Positions 24,343 through 32,738 of a stretch of DNA of 34,616 nt are shown piece after piece (position 1 is the first letter of the stretch; the number at the start of each line of letters is the position of its first letter). A program made the position numbers and the translations under genes. Source of the stretch: Furfurilactobacillus entadae (lineage in GTDB: Bacteria > Bacillota > Bacilli > Lactobacillales > Lactobacillaceae). Location of the stretch: assembly GCF_045862745.1 (NCBI RefSeq), contig NZ_BQXN01000025.1, forward strand, positions 1 to 34,616, read 5' to 3'. The notes beneath the pieces were generated by a model. It did not search any database and had not been told where the DNA came from. It saw nothing but the letters and a program-made list of their open reading frames with translations.

Positions 24343-25464
24343 ATGCCAAATGCCCTGTTAAATATCGCAACCCTCAACACAATGCTAACGGATCACCCAA
24401 CGGCCCCCGTGGTGTCGCTCTACGTTAATATTGATCCTGCCGATCGTCAACACACTCGGTTACGGGTCCAAGAGCTGCTTCGGCAAGCTAAAACGACTGT
24501 GATCGCTGACTTTGGCGCCGACTGGTGGACTCCGTTTGAACACCGCCTTACCAGTGCGCTTAGTGACGACACCCTTTTCGCCCAAAACATTAAAGAGAGT
24601 CTCGGCGTCCTCGCCACATCACAACAAATTATTGTTGACCACTTATTAACCGCTGTGGAAGATCATGTCAGCGTGGCAACCACGCCCGAGTTAAGGCCGC
24701 TTCTTTTCGAACAACAAACTGACTTTGACTTTGATCTGCTCGCGCTTAATGGTGATTCTTTCCGTCTTTACCAAATTCAAAATCATCGGGCCATTCCAAT
24801 GCCATTGCCGGATGACGCGCCAACTACTTTAACAAAGGCACTCGGTGATCAAAAGCGCGGCGGTGATTTAAACGCTGTCAGTCGTGGCGATCATGCTGGG
24901 TTCCACGGTCATAATTCCAAGGACGCAGAAAAAGAAATCGACTTAACAAACTACTACAAAGCTGTCGAGGACTTTATGCAAGCTAATCACCAACAATCAA
25001 CTCGACCACTCATTCTGTTTGCCCTTCCGGAGAATCAAGCCCTCTACCGGCGCATTAGTCGGTTAGCACGCCTTTCCACAACATACGCATTGCAAAACTC
25101 TCCGGCCGGTTTAACAACTGCGCAAATTCAAACGCAGATCAACCCACTGTTCGAGCACCACGCCCACCTCGCAATCGATCAGGCCTTGAACGATTACCAG
25201 TCCGCTGCCAATGCAAACCGTCAGCTCAACGTACCGTCTGACATCGCAACTGCGGCCTGTCAAGGCCAAGTCGAAACATTCATTGTCTCCGAAACGAGCG
25301 CTTGGCACGGGACGTTGACTGACGATCAGTTTACACCAACAGATGATGGCCAGGACATCCTTCCAACCCTGTGCACCGCGGTCTTACAAAATGGCGGTCA
25401 GGTTGTGGTAGTGCCTGAGGACCAATTGCCAGATGGTCAGCCAGTGGCCATCAGCCGGTACTAG
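24343..25464 (+). CDS. Bacterial eRF1-like (baeRF) family protein
   Basis: The 373-residue cytosolic protein looks like the bacterial release-factor-like group described by Burroughs and Aravind. Supporting features are VVSLYVNIDP near the N-terminus, a FRLYQIQN strand in the middle, and the segment GFHGHNSKDAEKEIDLTNYYKAVEDFM (HGH at 188-190). The C-terminal domain has the order seen in that group, with LCTAVLQNGGQVVVVPEDQLPDG and a terminal PVAISRY. Members are proposed to act on stalled ribosomes or tRNA, but few are tested. ATG 24343 has AGGAGG. The gene is monocistronic with its own terminator. The call rests on pattern memory and needs a profile search. Confidence 0.65.
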   Translation: MPNALLNIATLNTMLTDHPTAPVVSLYVNIDPADRQHTRLRVQELLRQAKTTVIADFGADWWTPFEHRLTSALSDDTLFAQNIKESLGVLATSQQIIVDHLLTAVEDHVSVATTPELRPLLFEQQTDFDFDLLALNGDSFRLYQIQNHRAIPMPLPDDAPTTLTKALGDQKRGGDLNAVSRGDHAGFHGHNSKDAEKEIDLTNYYKAVEDFMQANHQQSTRPLILFALPENQALYRRISRLARLSTTYALQNSPAGLTTAQIQTQINPLFEHHAHLAIDQALNDYQSAANANRQLNVPSDIATAACQGQVETFIVSETSAWHGTLTDDQFTPTDDGQDILPTLCTAVLQNGGQVVVVPEDQLPDGQPVAISRY

Positions 25465-25496
25465 CCTAAACAACGTTACAAAAAATAGCGAAAACA

Positions 25497-25530
25497 GCCA
25501 CTTTTCTTTAACTAGAGAAGTGGCCTTTTT
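25497..25530 (+). terminator. Terminator of the baeRF-like gene
   Basis: GCCACTTTTCT pairs with AGAGAAGTGGC (one non-Watson-Crick pair), followed by CTTTTT. It lies about 33 nt after the stop. The next 230 nt are very A/T-rich and hold an inverted repeat CAATTAA-ATAA-TTAATTG near 25584 but no gene. Confidence 0.85.
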
Positions 25531-25766
25531 CACATCGTCAGTATTCAATCCGTGAATCCAATCAATCTCTGATTAAACCAATTAAATAATTAATTGATTA
25601 TTTCTTAAGAAAGTTTTTCCGGGGTCAATTCTTATGGATAATCAAAAATGCAAAAATTTTTTGATTACGTTTTTTATGCGAACAATCCCTTTCATACCAG
25701 GATTTAACCGCCATAACCACATCAACATTTCATCAAAATAAATCATTAAATCTGAGGTTTTTAAGT

Positions 25767-25794
25767 TTGCTTTTAGGTTCAATGCGTATATTAT
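25767..25794 (+). promoter_or_regulatory. Promoter of the candidate small RNA
   Basis: TTGCTT (25767-25772), 16 nt and TATTAT (25789-25794) lie directly before the first hairpin. Alternative -10 registers at 25790 or 25792 are possible. Confidence 0.55.
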
Positions 25795-25799
25795 AAATA

Positions 25800-25916
25800 T
25801 CGAAGGAGTTGATACCCCTCACTCCTTCGACGTAATGTATCTCCCCCCAGATATGTTAAGACTCTCTCTAGAATGATGGCCGACTTAGGATTCCCCGATC
25901 CTAAGTCGGTTTTTTT
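25800..25916 (+). ncRNA. Candidate small RNA with three C-rich hairpin loops
   Basis: A promoter and a strong terminator bound an RNA of about 117 nt without a supported reading frame. Hairpin 1 is a perfect 10-bp stem (25800-25809 with 25821-25830) whose loop contains ACCCCTC. Hairpin 2 is TATCT-CCCCCC-AGATA (25838-25853). The 3' hairpin is a perfect 12-bp stem (25880-25891 with 25898-25909) whose loop is TCCCCG, followed by seven T. A CU-rich single-stranded part (ACTCTCTCTAG) lies between. Loops with UCCC-type motifs are how the Staphylococcus Rsa RNAs and Listeria LhrC pair with Shine-Dalgarno sequences. The downstream dehydrogenase has its own promoter, so this is probably a free RNA rather than a leader. 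Confidence 0.65.
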
Positions 25917-25960
25917 GTATCTTCGTTTACCACCACCATGGGTTACCAAAAAGTGCCTAC

Positions 25961-25989
25961 TTGTTCTAGCCATGGTCGTCACTTATTCT
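25961..25989 (+). promoter_or_regulatory. Promoter of the SDR gene
   Basis: TTGTTC (25961-25966), 17 nt and TATTCT (25984-25989) lie 31 nt upstream of the ATG and beyond the small RNA terminator. Confidence 0.55.
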
Positions 25990-26020
25990 TAAGAAGATAA
26001 AACAATCAAGGAGGCTCATC

Positions 26021-26815
26021 ATGGACTTACAATTAACAAACAAACTTGCACTGGTCACTGGTTCAACAAAAGGGATCGGCAAGGCAATTGCCATTGAGTT
26101 GGCACGTGAAGGCGCCACGGTCATCATTAATGGTCGGAGCGAGGCAAGTGTCGCCGCAGCCATTACCGACATTCAGGCCACTGTTCCCACAGCAACACTT
26201 CAACCAGCTCCGTATGATTTAACAACCGAAGCCGGTCGTGACCAACTGGAAACACGTTTCCCAACGCTTGATATTTTGATTAACAACATGGGAATCTTTG
26301 AAGCCATGGATTACTTTGACATCGATGACGCCACGTGGGAACGATACTTCAAAACAAACGTCCTCAGTGGTAACGCCCTGGCTAAATTTTACCTACCGAG
26401 CTTACTTAAGCAATCCTTTGGCCGGATCATCTTTATCGCTAGTGAGGCTGCCATTCAACCATCACCAGAAATGCCACAATACAGCATGACAAAGGCGATG
26501 GAACTAAACCTTTCAAAAAGTTTAGCGACGCTCACCCGTGGGACTGGTGTGACGGTTAACACCGTGATGCCAGGTTCAACGTTAACAGAGGGCGTTGTGG
26601 ACTTCATTAACGACCTTTATCCCGATGACAGCCTCTCCTTTGCAGAGAAAGAACGTGAGTACATGGCGAAGAACCGGCCCACTTCAACGCTCGGTCGCTT
26701 AATTCGCCCCGATGAGATCGGTAAACTCGTAGCCTTTGTTGCCAGTCCTGCCGTCGGCGCCTTCAGCGGTAATGCAATTCGTATGGATGGTGGTATCGTG
26801 CCAACCATGTTCTAG
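26021..26815 (+). CDS. Short-chain dehydrogenase/reductase (SDR)
   Basis: The 264-residue NAD(P)-dependent oxidoreductase has a Rossmann fold: the cofactor loop VTGSTKGIGKAIA (13-20), NNMG (88-91, usually NNAG), Ser141, and the catalytic YSMTK (Tyr154, Lys158). The C-terminal AVGAFSGNAIRMDGG is the usual closing strand. The Arg in INGRSEAS after the second strand suggests NADPH. The substrate is not readable from the sequence. ATG 26021 follows AAGGAGG. The gene has its own promoter and a shared bidirectional terminator with the MFS gene. Confidence 0.93.
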   Translation: MDLQLTNKLALVTGSTKGIGKAIAIELAREGATVIINGRSEASVAAAITDIQATVPTATLQPAPYDLTTEAGRDQLETRFPTLDILINNMGIFEAMDYFDIDDATWERYFKTNVLSGNALAKFYLPSLLKQSFGRIIFIASEAAIQPSPEMPQYSMTKAMELNLSKSLATLTRGTGVTVNTVMPGSTLTEGVVDFINDLYPDDSLSFAEKEREYMAKNRPTSTLGRLIRPDEIGKLVAFVASPAVGAFSGNAIRMDGGIVPTMF

Positions 26816-26850
26816 TTCATTTTAAAAAACACCACTTGCTCGATGAACCC

Positions 26851-26909
26851 AAACTAAAAGAGCGGCTGACTTCCCAAATTTTTCGGGACGGTCACCGCTC
26901 TTTTAGTTT
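26851..26909. terminator. Bidirectional terminator between the SDR and MFS genes
   Basis: A 15-bp outer stem (AAACTAAAAGAGCGG with its complement at 26895-26909) has an inner TCCC/GGGA helix. It lies between two convergent genes and can serve both. Confidence 0.9.
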
Positions 26910-26921
26910 GCTCAAATTCGA

Positions 26922-28115
26922 TTAGTAACGTGTTGTTCGTTTGTACTGCCACTGACGAACAATCATTACGACCACCAGCATTGCAAAGACCGCAATGGCA
27001 GCTGTTCCAAACAAGAACTTGTATGACGTCATGTCAATCAAGATTCCCCCTAGTAGCGGTCCTAACGCTCGACCAGCTGCGGCTGCAGCGTTAACGGAGC
27101 CCTGGTACTTCCCTTTTACTGACAGCGGCGTTAGTTTATTCACCATTGCCGGAATCGCTGGAAATGCCGTCGCTTCACCTAACGTTAACACTGAGATAGC
27201 CAGAACAAAGCCCGCGTAATTTTTAACAAATAGCAAGATCACAAATGAACTCGCAAAGGCCAAAATTCCAGGAATAATCTGGTAGTACGGATTCCGAATT
27301 CGATCACCCAGTGCATTGACCCCTAACTGGAAGACCAAAATCAACCCGGCGTTAATGGTCCACAAGAAGCTGTACTTGGTTAAGGGAATGCCTTGATCTG
27401 TCATGTAGACCGCCATGTTTGAAACCCACTGTTCATACATGATCCAAATAACGATCAGTGTGGTAAAGAACGTCCAGATAATGATGAGGTTCGGTCGGGG
27501 CAATTTAAACTTCGTGGTTTCATGCTTAGTCGGGGCAGCGTGTTTCTTTACAACCGGCACGTTAAACTGCGTCATCGCAATGAAGAAGTACAGCACATAC
27601 ATGGCCGCAGCAATTATGAAGAGGTAGTGCACACCATGCTGGTAAACGAACCCCACCATCATTGTTCCAAACACAGTTCCGAGGTTTTGCATAAAGTAGA
27701 TCATGTTAAACACGTACCGGCTGTCATGTTTCTTAATCGTCGTTCCCAACGAATTAATCAATGTAATTAACAGCCCACTTCCAAAGCCCATAAAGACCAG
27801 CCCAATTGGAAAGGCCGGCCACCCATGCCAGAAGATCAGGAAGACGGCAGTCAACAGTTCGTAAACCGTTGCCACCAGGGTCAGTTTATAGGCGTCAATT
27901 CGGTCAAACAACCAGCCACCGAGGTAGGAGCCAACAATTGCGGCTGCGGAATTTAAAAATAAGACCAGTCCCACGACGGTTAGTGATTCATGGAGCGCAT
28001 CATGAATGTAAATGGTCGTTAACGGCCAAATAAAACTCTGCCCCATATTATTCAGAAGTCCCGCAGCTAGGAGCCATGGTAACTTGATTTCTTTTCCTGT
28101 AGCTTGTTGTTGCAT
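26922..28115 (-). CDS. Major facilitator superfamily transporter
   Basis: The 397-residue inner-membrane protein has 12 predicted segments and the MFS motif A region GSYLGGWLFDRIDAYKL between segments 2 and 3. A second copy-like element lies in the middle (LGDRIRNPYYQ), and the glycine-rich GRALGPLLGG is in segment 11. The overall type is that of drug or metabolite:H+ antiporters, and the substrate is unknown. I chose ATG 28115 because GAGGAGGAGAGG precedes it; an upstream in-frame start at 28220 runs through the intergenic hairpin and has no site. It lies downstream of dnaB in the same direction, separated by a hairpin. Confidence 0.88.
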   Translation of the reverse strand: MQQQATGKEIKLPWLLAAGLLNNMGQSFIWPLTTIYIHDALHESLTVVGLVLFLNSAAAIVGSYLGGWLFDRIDAYKLTLVATVYELLTAVFLIFWHGWPAFPIGLVFMGFGSGLLITLINSLGTTIKKHDSRYVFNMIYFMQNLGTVFGTMMVGFVYQHGVHYLFIIAAAMYVLYFFIAMTQFNVPVVKKHAAPTKHETTKFKLPRPNLIIIWTFFTTLIVIWIMYEQWVSNMAVYMTDQGIPLTKYSFLWTINAGLILVFQLGVNALGDRIRNPYYQIIPGILAFASSFVILLFVKNYAGFVLAISVLTLGEATAFPAIPAMVNKLTPLSVKGKYQGSVNAAAAAGRALGPLLGGILIDMTSYKFLFGTAAIAVFAMLVVVMIVRQWQYKRTTRY

Positions 28116-28169
28116 TGTCCTCTCCTCCTCAGTGTTTACTATTTCCGGGGAAATAATTGACCATCCAAT

Positions 28170-28203
28170 TAACGGGTACGCATCGACTGATGCGTGCCCG
28201 TTA
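28170..28203 (-). terminator. Hairpin after dnaB
   Basis: A 15-bp stem with one G-T pair (28170-28184 with 28189-28203) and a 4-nt loop lies 31 nt after the dnaB stop. The tail is only mildly T-rich, so some read-through into the MFS gene is possible. Confidence 0.65.
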
Positions 28204-28234
28204 GGATAGCACTTGTTCAACTTGTTATCGCCGT

Positions 28235-29617
28235 TTACCCCTGTGGTGTGTACGCAATGTTTGAGAACTTGTTAAACGACTTTACGAACAGTAGCTTAAC
28301 GGTCCCCCGCGCACCAGAACGGTTCTTTTCAATAATCACTTCAACTTCCCCAACGTTTTGATCTTCATCATCACGAGGGTCATTACCGTTATCATCGTCA
28401 TCATTATCCCGTTGATAGTAGTCATCACGGTAGAGAAAGGCAACGATATCGGCATCTTGTTCAATTGATCCAGATTCACGAATATCAGATAACACTGGTC
28501 GCTTATCTTGCCGCTGTTCCAAGCCACGAGACAATTGGGATAGTGCAATCACTGGTACCCGTAGTTCTTTGGCCAACTTCTTGAGTTGCCGCGAAATGTC
28601 AGAAACTTCTTGTTGCCGGTTTTCCTTATTACCACCTTCGATCAGTTGCAAATAATCAATGATGATAATGCCAAGCTCATGTTCCTTCGCAAGTCGCCGA
28701 CACTTGGCGCTGATTTCAGCCATCCGGTTCCCTGGTGTATCGTCAATGTACACACTGGTCTTTGACAACGCCCCCATGGCAACCACTAAGTTTTGCCACT
28801 CTTCGTCCGTCAATTGCCCCGTCCGCAAATGGTTTGCATCGATGCTCCCCTCTGCACACAGCATCCGGTTAACCAATGATTCTGCACCCATTTCCAAACT
28901 AAACATGGCAACCGTTTTGTTTGTCTTTGTCGCAACGTTTTCAGCGATGTTAAGCACAAACGCAGTCTTCCCGACCCCGGGACGGGCGGCAAGAATAATC
29001 AACTCATCCTCGTGAAGCCCCGTAGTCATTTTATCTAACTCATGGAAGCCTGTTGCTAACCCGGTAATTTCGTTTCCATTTTTCGACAACTCATTCACGG
29101 TATTCATCGCTTGATTCAAGACATCAGCAATCGGTTTAAACCCACCGCTACTCCGATCATCCGCTACCCGCATGATTTCAGTCTCAGCGTTTTCAAGTAG
29201 CGTTGCGACGTCATCTTCTTCGTTGTAAGAGCGGGTGACGATGTCCGTTGCCGTTTTGATCAGACGCCGTAAAACGGCTTTTTCCTGAACAATGCGGGCA
29301 TAGTAGCCAACGTTGGCAGCCGTTGGGACCGCCTGCGCTAGCTCTGCAATGTAACTCACGCCGCCGACATCATCGATCTGCCCGTTGCCCGTTAACGCGT
29401 CGTTTACCGTCACGGCATCAACAACGGTTCCGTTGGCATTCAAATCCATCATTACTTGAAAGATGATTTGGTGAGCACGCCGATAAAAGTCCTCAGCCTG
29501 TAAATACTCCATCGCTGCTGGTAACGCGTCGTTGCTTAAAAAAACGGCCCCTAAAACAGCCTGTTCGGCTTCAATATTTTGTGGCGGGGTTTGCTCCCGC
29601 AAGTCTACATTATCCAT
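28235..29617 (-). CDS. dnaB: Replicative DNA helicase
   Basis: This hexameric helicase unwinds DNA at the replication fork. The 460-residue protein (called DnaC in B. subtilis) has the N-terminal primase-contact domain (PPQNIEAEQAVLGAVFL) and the RecA-like core. Walker A is ARPGVGKTAF near 211-219, Walker B is IIIIDYLQLI, and AELRVPVIALSQLSRGLE and DIRESGSIEQDADIV are also present. I chose ATG 29617 (MDNVDLREQTPPQN), with GGAGAG 6 nt upstream, rather than the longer frame from 29689, which lies in a terminator. It follows rplI by about 210 nt with a terminator between them, so it is probably transcribed partly on its own. Confidence 0.97.
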   Translation of the reverse strand: MDNVDLREQTPPQNIEAEQAVLGAVFLSNDALPAAMEYLQAEDFYRRAHQIIFQVMMDLNANGTVVDAVTVNDALTGNGQIDDVGGVSYIAELAQAVPTAANVGYYARIVQEKAVLRRLIKTATDIVTRSYNEEDDVATLLENAETEIMRVADDRSSGGFKPIADVLNQAMNTVNELSKNGNEITGLATGFHELDKMTTGLHEDELIILAARPGVGKTAFVLNIAENVATKTNKTVAMFSLEMGAESLVNRMLCAEGSIDANHLRTGQLTDEEWQNLVVAMGALSKTSVYIDDTPGNRMAEISAKCRRLAKEHELGIIIIDYLQLIEGGNKENRQQEVSDISRQLKKLAKELRVPVIALSQLSRGLEQRQDKRPVLSDIRESGSIEQDADIVAFLYRDDYYQRDNDDDDNGNDPRDDEDQNVGEVEVIIEKNRSGARGTVKLLFVKSFNKFSNIAYTPQG

Positions 29618-29688
29618 GTTCTCTCCGCTTATTTCTTTACGACTAATACTATCCAAGTTATCCCATAAGCTCATTGAGTAAACAAGCA

Positions 29689-29744
29689 TTAAATTAAAGC
29701 GACTGGTTTCCCAAACGTTGGGAGATCCAGTCGCTTTAATTTAA
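29689..29744 (-). terminator. Two-tier terminator between rplI and dnaB
   Basis: An 18-bp outer stem (29689-29706 with 29727-29744) encloses an inner TCCCAA-ACG-TTGGGA hairpin, and A/T runs flank both sides. It closes the rpsF-to-rplI operon about 85 nt after rplI. The interval 29745-29829 also contains an ACAGC-C-GCTGT hairpin nested between TTTCCATT and AATGGAAG. Confidence 0.85.
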
Positions 29745-29829
29745 GCAGCATTCTCTGGTTCATAACTTCCATTCCCAATCGACAGCGGCTGTTCACAATA
29801 ATGGAAATCCCGCTCCCGAAGATGATCCA

Positions 29830-30282
29830 CTACTGGGCAACCACATGAACGCGGATTTTAGCCGTTACCTGGGCGTGCAGTTTAACCGAAACGTTCGTAT
29901 ACCCGAGCACGCGAATTGGATTTGGTAGATCAATCTTGTGTTTATCTAATTTTAAATTGAACTGTTGTTCTAGGGCCTGTGCAATTTGTTTTGACGGAAT
30001 CGAACCAAATAACCGACTGTCAGAGCCAGCTTTGGCTTTAATTTCAACAACGGTTTCATCGGCTTCAAGGGTTGCCTTCAACGCCTGTGCATCAGCCAAT
30101 TCAGCAGCTTCTTCACGTGCTTCCGCACGTTGTTGGCCCTGTAACTGACTCATTGCAGCGGCGGAAGCGACCTTCGCCTTACCATTTTTGATCAGAAAAT
30201 TTTGTGCGTAACCATCAGGAACATCCTTGATGTCGCCACGCTTACCACGGCCCTTAACGTCTTCCAAAAAGATTACTTTCAT
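29830..30282 (-). CDS. rplI: 50S ribosomal protein L9
   Basis: The 150-residue protein binds the base of the L1 stalk on 23S rRNA and helps reading-frame maintenance. The N-terminal domain has MKVIFLEDVKGRGKRGDIKDVPDGYAQNFLIKNGKA, followed by the long connecting helix and the C-terminal domain ending in KIRVHVVAQ. ATG 30282 follows AAAGGAG. The site overlaps the end of gdpP (stop at 30287), so the two are probably coupled, as in most Bacillota. Confidence 0.97.
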   Translation of the reverse strand: MKVIFLEDVKGRGKRGDIKDVPDGYAQNFLIKNGKAKVASAAAMSQLQGQQRAEAREEAAELADAQALKATLEADETVVEIKAKAGSDSRLFGSIPSKQIAQALEQQFNLKLDKHKIDLPNPIRVLGYTNVSVKLHAQVTAKIRVHVVAQ

Positions 30283-30286
30283 GAGT

Positions 30287-32311
30287 TTACTCCTTTGTTT
30301 TATTTGATTCAGTTGCTTCTTCAATCAATAAATCGAGTAACGTCTGCCGAACTTCACTAACACTTTGACCTTCGACTTGCGTTGCGGCGTTTTGCAAGTG
30401 ACCACCGCCACCCATCTGTTCCATGATAACCTGAACGTTGACCTCACCAGTTGACCGCGCTGAAACACCAACCCGCCCATCCTGACGAAGCGTAATGACA
30501 AACGAAGCGTCGATCCCGGCCATACTTAACAACGAATCCGCGGCTTGAGCTGCCGTGACAGAATCATAGCTTTGCTGATCCTCTCCTGCAATCATTGCCG
30601 CATTATCGTTAACCAGCTCAACTCGACTGATCAGGTGGTTCCGTTTCATGTAACTATCGGGGTTTTCTTTGTTAAACTGTGCAATCAACCCCGCGTCGGC
30701 ACCCGCTGACCGTAAGTAACTCGCCGCATCAAACGTTCGCGTCCCCGTATGATCCGTGAAGTGTTTGGTGTCAATTTCAATCCCTGACAACATTGCGGTT
30801 GCCTCAATTTTATTGATCGCATTTGCTTCCTGTGGTTGGTACTCTAACATTTCAGTGATCAACTCACAAGTGGAACTCGCATATGGTTCAATGTAAACCA
30901 ACACCGGATTTTCAGGAAATTCTTCGCCACGCCGATGATGATCAATGATGACCGTTCGATTTTGGAGCTTCTCATACACATCACGTCCCATTGAGAGTGA
31001 CGGTTTCGAGTGGTCCACCATGACTAAGAAACTCTGATCCGTAGCGCGGTTAACGGCGTCAGCCGGGGTAATGATTGCGTCTTTAATTTCTGAATATCGA
31101 TCAACAGCCTGTAACAACTGCTGAATATCAGAATGACTTTGCTGGGCCTCATCCAAAATGATCCAGCATTTCTTTCCGTTCATCTGGGCGATCCGTCGAA
31201 TTCCCAGACATGCCCCGAGAGAGTCCATATCAGGCGTCTGGTGGCCCGCAACAAAGATCTGGTCCGATTGACTGAATAATTCCTGTAGCGCCTGAGAAAT
31301 CATTCTAGCCCGCACACGCGTCCGTTTTTCCATTGGATTGGTCTTTCCACCATAAAAACGGGCTTCTTCGTCTTCGGCTTTCACCACAACCTGATCACCA
31401 CCACGACCAAGAGCTAGGTCAAGGTTACTTTGTGCCAATCCTGCCAATCGGTTAAGATCCTTTAACCCATACGAGATCCCCATTGATAACGTTAGTGGGT
31501 AATTTTGCTTTGAAGTCGTCTCCCGAATGGTATCCAGAACCTTAAATTTATCGTCTTCCAACCGCTCCAGATCATGAAGATGACCAATCAACAGGTAGTG
31601 ATCAGAATTAAGCCGCCGCAGGTACATATTGAACTGTTTTGTCCAATCGGCCAGGGTGCTCGTCACATAATTCCGCAACGTCGAAACATCTGAGTCACTC
31701 ATGCTCTGCGTGACTTCATCGTAGTTATCGAGCGAAATGTTCCCCAGGACCAGTTGTTCATTGTGGTAGTCCTGTTCGATTTGAGCATAGTGGCTCACAT
31801 CCATTAAGTACACGACGTTTAGTTCATGTTGAACTAGCAAATAAAATTGCTTCCCGGCCCACGTGATTGTGCTGTATGTCTCATCATCGCCATGCTCAGT
31901 GATTGCTGTGGCCAACTCCTCATCGACATCAGCGATAGCCTTCCCCAAAACGTCCGTTTCACCAAAATATTGCTGTAAGTACGGATTGATCCAGGACACG
32001 CGTTGATGATCATTAAAAATCAAAATCCCCATCGGCATTTTGATTAAGGCTTCTTGTTCGCCACGTTTGATTCGATACGATAGATCCGCAATAAACTCCT
32101 GCGTATCAATACTAATTTCTTGAAGCGTATTAAAAATAATGATTAACAAAGCGGCCGCCGCAATCAATACGACCAACCCAAAAATCCAGTTTACGATAAA
32201 TGCCGCAACGATTCCAAGAAGCGCCAACAGTTGACCCTCAATGGCAACCCAGCGCAACCGTGTATTTTGCATAAACACAGGTAAGCGGAACCGTGCAAAT
32301 AATTGCCTCAT
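30287..32311 (-). CDS. gdpP: Cyclic-di-AMP phosphodiesterase GdpP
   Basis: This membrane enzyme hydrolyses c-di-AMP to pApA and so sets cell-wall, potassium and osmotic homeostasis. The 674-residue protein has two N-terminal membrane segments (about 25-65), a PAS-like domain, a degenerate GGDEF domain (ending ALGRGGDQVVVK) and the catalytic DHH/DHHA1 part. That part carries GHQTPDMDSLG near 356, IIDHHRRGEEF with DHH at 457-459, and GGGGHLQNAA near the C-terminus. ATG 32311 has AAAGGA; the upstream in-frame codon at 32353 has none. It sits in the standard place between rpsR and rplI. A terminator follows rpsR and TGTGATAAA (complement 32346-32354) is an extended -10 for gdpP itself. Confidence 0.96.
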   Translation of the reverse strand: MRQLFARFRLPVFMQNTRLRWVAIEGQLLALLGIVAAFIVNWIFGLVVLIAAAALLIIIFNTLQEISIDTQEFIADLSYRIKRGEQEALIKMPMGILIFNDHQRVSWINPYLQQYFGETDVLGKAIADVDEELATAITEHGDDETYSTITWAGKQFYLLVQHELNVVYLMDVSHYAQIEQDYHNEQLVLGNISLDNYDEVTQSMSDSDVSTLRNYVTSTLADWTKQFNMYLRRLNSDHYLLIGHLHDLERLEDDKFKVLDTIRETTSKQNYPLTLSMGISYGLKDLNRLAGLAQSNLDLALGRGGDQVVVKAEDEEARFYGGKTNPMEKRTRVRARMISQALQELFSQSDQIFVAGHQTPDMDSLGACLGIRRIAQMNGKKCWIILDEAQQSHSDIQQLLQAVDRYSEIKDAIITPADAVNRATDQSFLVMVDHSKPSLSMGRDVYEKLQNRTVIIDHHRRGEEFPENPVLVYIEPYASSTCELITEMLEYQPQEANAINKIEATAMLSGIEIDTKHFTDHTGTRTFDAASYLRSAGADAGLIAQFNKENPDSYMKRNHLISRVELVNDNAAMIAGEDQQSYDSVTAAQAADSLLSMAGIDASFVITLRQDGRVGVSARSTGEVNVQVIMEQMGGGGHLQNAATQVEGQSVSEVRQTLLDLLIEEATESNKTKE

Positions 32312-32345
32312 GTTGTCCGTTCCTTTCTGTAAATCCTGATAACAT

Positions 32346-32354
32346 TTTATCACA
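32346..32354 (-). promoter_or_regulatory. Extended -10 promoter of gdpP
   Basis: TGTGATAAA on the minus strand (TG extension plus GATAAA) lies 35 nt upstream of the gdpP ATG, beyond the rpsR terminator. No matching -35 is seen. Confidence 0.45.
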
Positions 32355-32430
32355 CCTCAGGAAGGCAAAACACTCGTGACCGTCGACACCACGTTCTGTG
32401 GTCCCCTAAATCGTCCCAATTTAGCGCAAT

Positions 32431-32459
32431 AAAAAAACAGCCCCCAGCGGGAGCTGTTT
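32431..32459 (-). terminator. Terminator after rpsR
   Basis: AACAGCTCCC pairs with GGGGGCTGTT (one G-T pair) on the minus strand, followed by seven T, 9 nt after the rpsR stop. Confidence 0.9.
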
Positions 32460-32468
32460 AAAAGACAA

Positions 32469-32711
32469 TTAGTCTTCAGCAACGAATGGGAGCAAGCCCA
32501 TAATCCGTGAACGCTTGATTGCCACCGTCAAACGACGTTGGTTCTTAGCGGACGTACCAGTTACTCGACGAGGTAAAATCTTGCCTCGTTCTGAGATAAA
32601 CCGTTGCAACAATTCTGTATCTTTGTAATCGATGTATTCGATGTGGTTTGCGGCGATGAAGTCTACCTTACGGCGACGACGGTTACCACCACGACGACGT
32701 TGATCAGCCAT
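32469..32711 (-). CDS. rpsR: 30S ribosomal protein S18
   Basis: The 80-residue protein partners with S6 on the platform of the small subunit. The basic N-terminus (RRRGGNRRRRKVDF) and the conserved IDYKDTELLQRFISERGKILPRRVTG are diagnostic. I see no Cys4 zinc motif, so it should be the zinc-independent form. ATG 32711 has GGAGG. It is third in rpsF-ssb-rpsR and is followed by a terminator. Confidence 0.97.
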   Translation of the reverse strand: MADQRRRGGNRRRRKVDFIAANHIEYIDYKDTELLQRFISERGKILPRRVTGTSAKNQRRLTVAIKRSRIMGLLPFVAED

Positions 32712-32738
32712 AGTTATAATCCTCCGATCTTCTAGTTA

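Noticed and set aside
25800..26020. The C-loop RNA as a riboswitch or attenuator for the dehydrogenase gene.
   Set aside because: A separate promoter (25961-25989) lies after the terminator, and no alternative antiterminator pairing is visible. It is kept only as the less likely reading.
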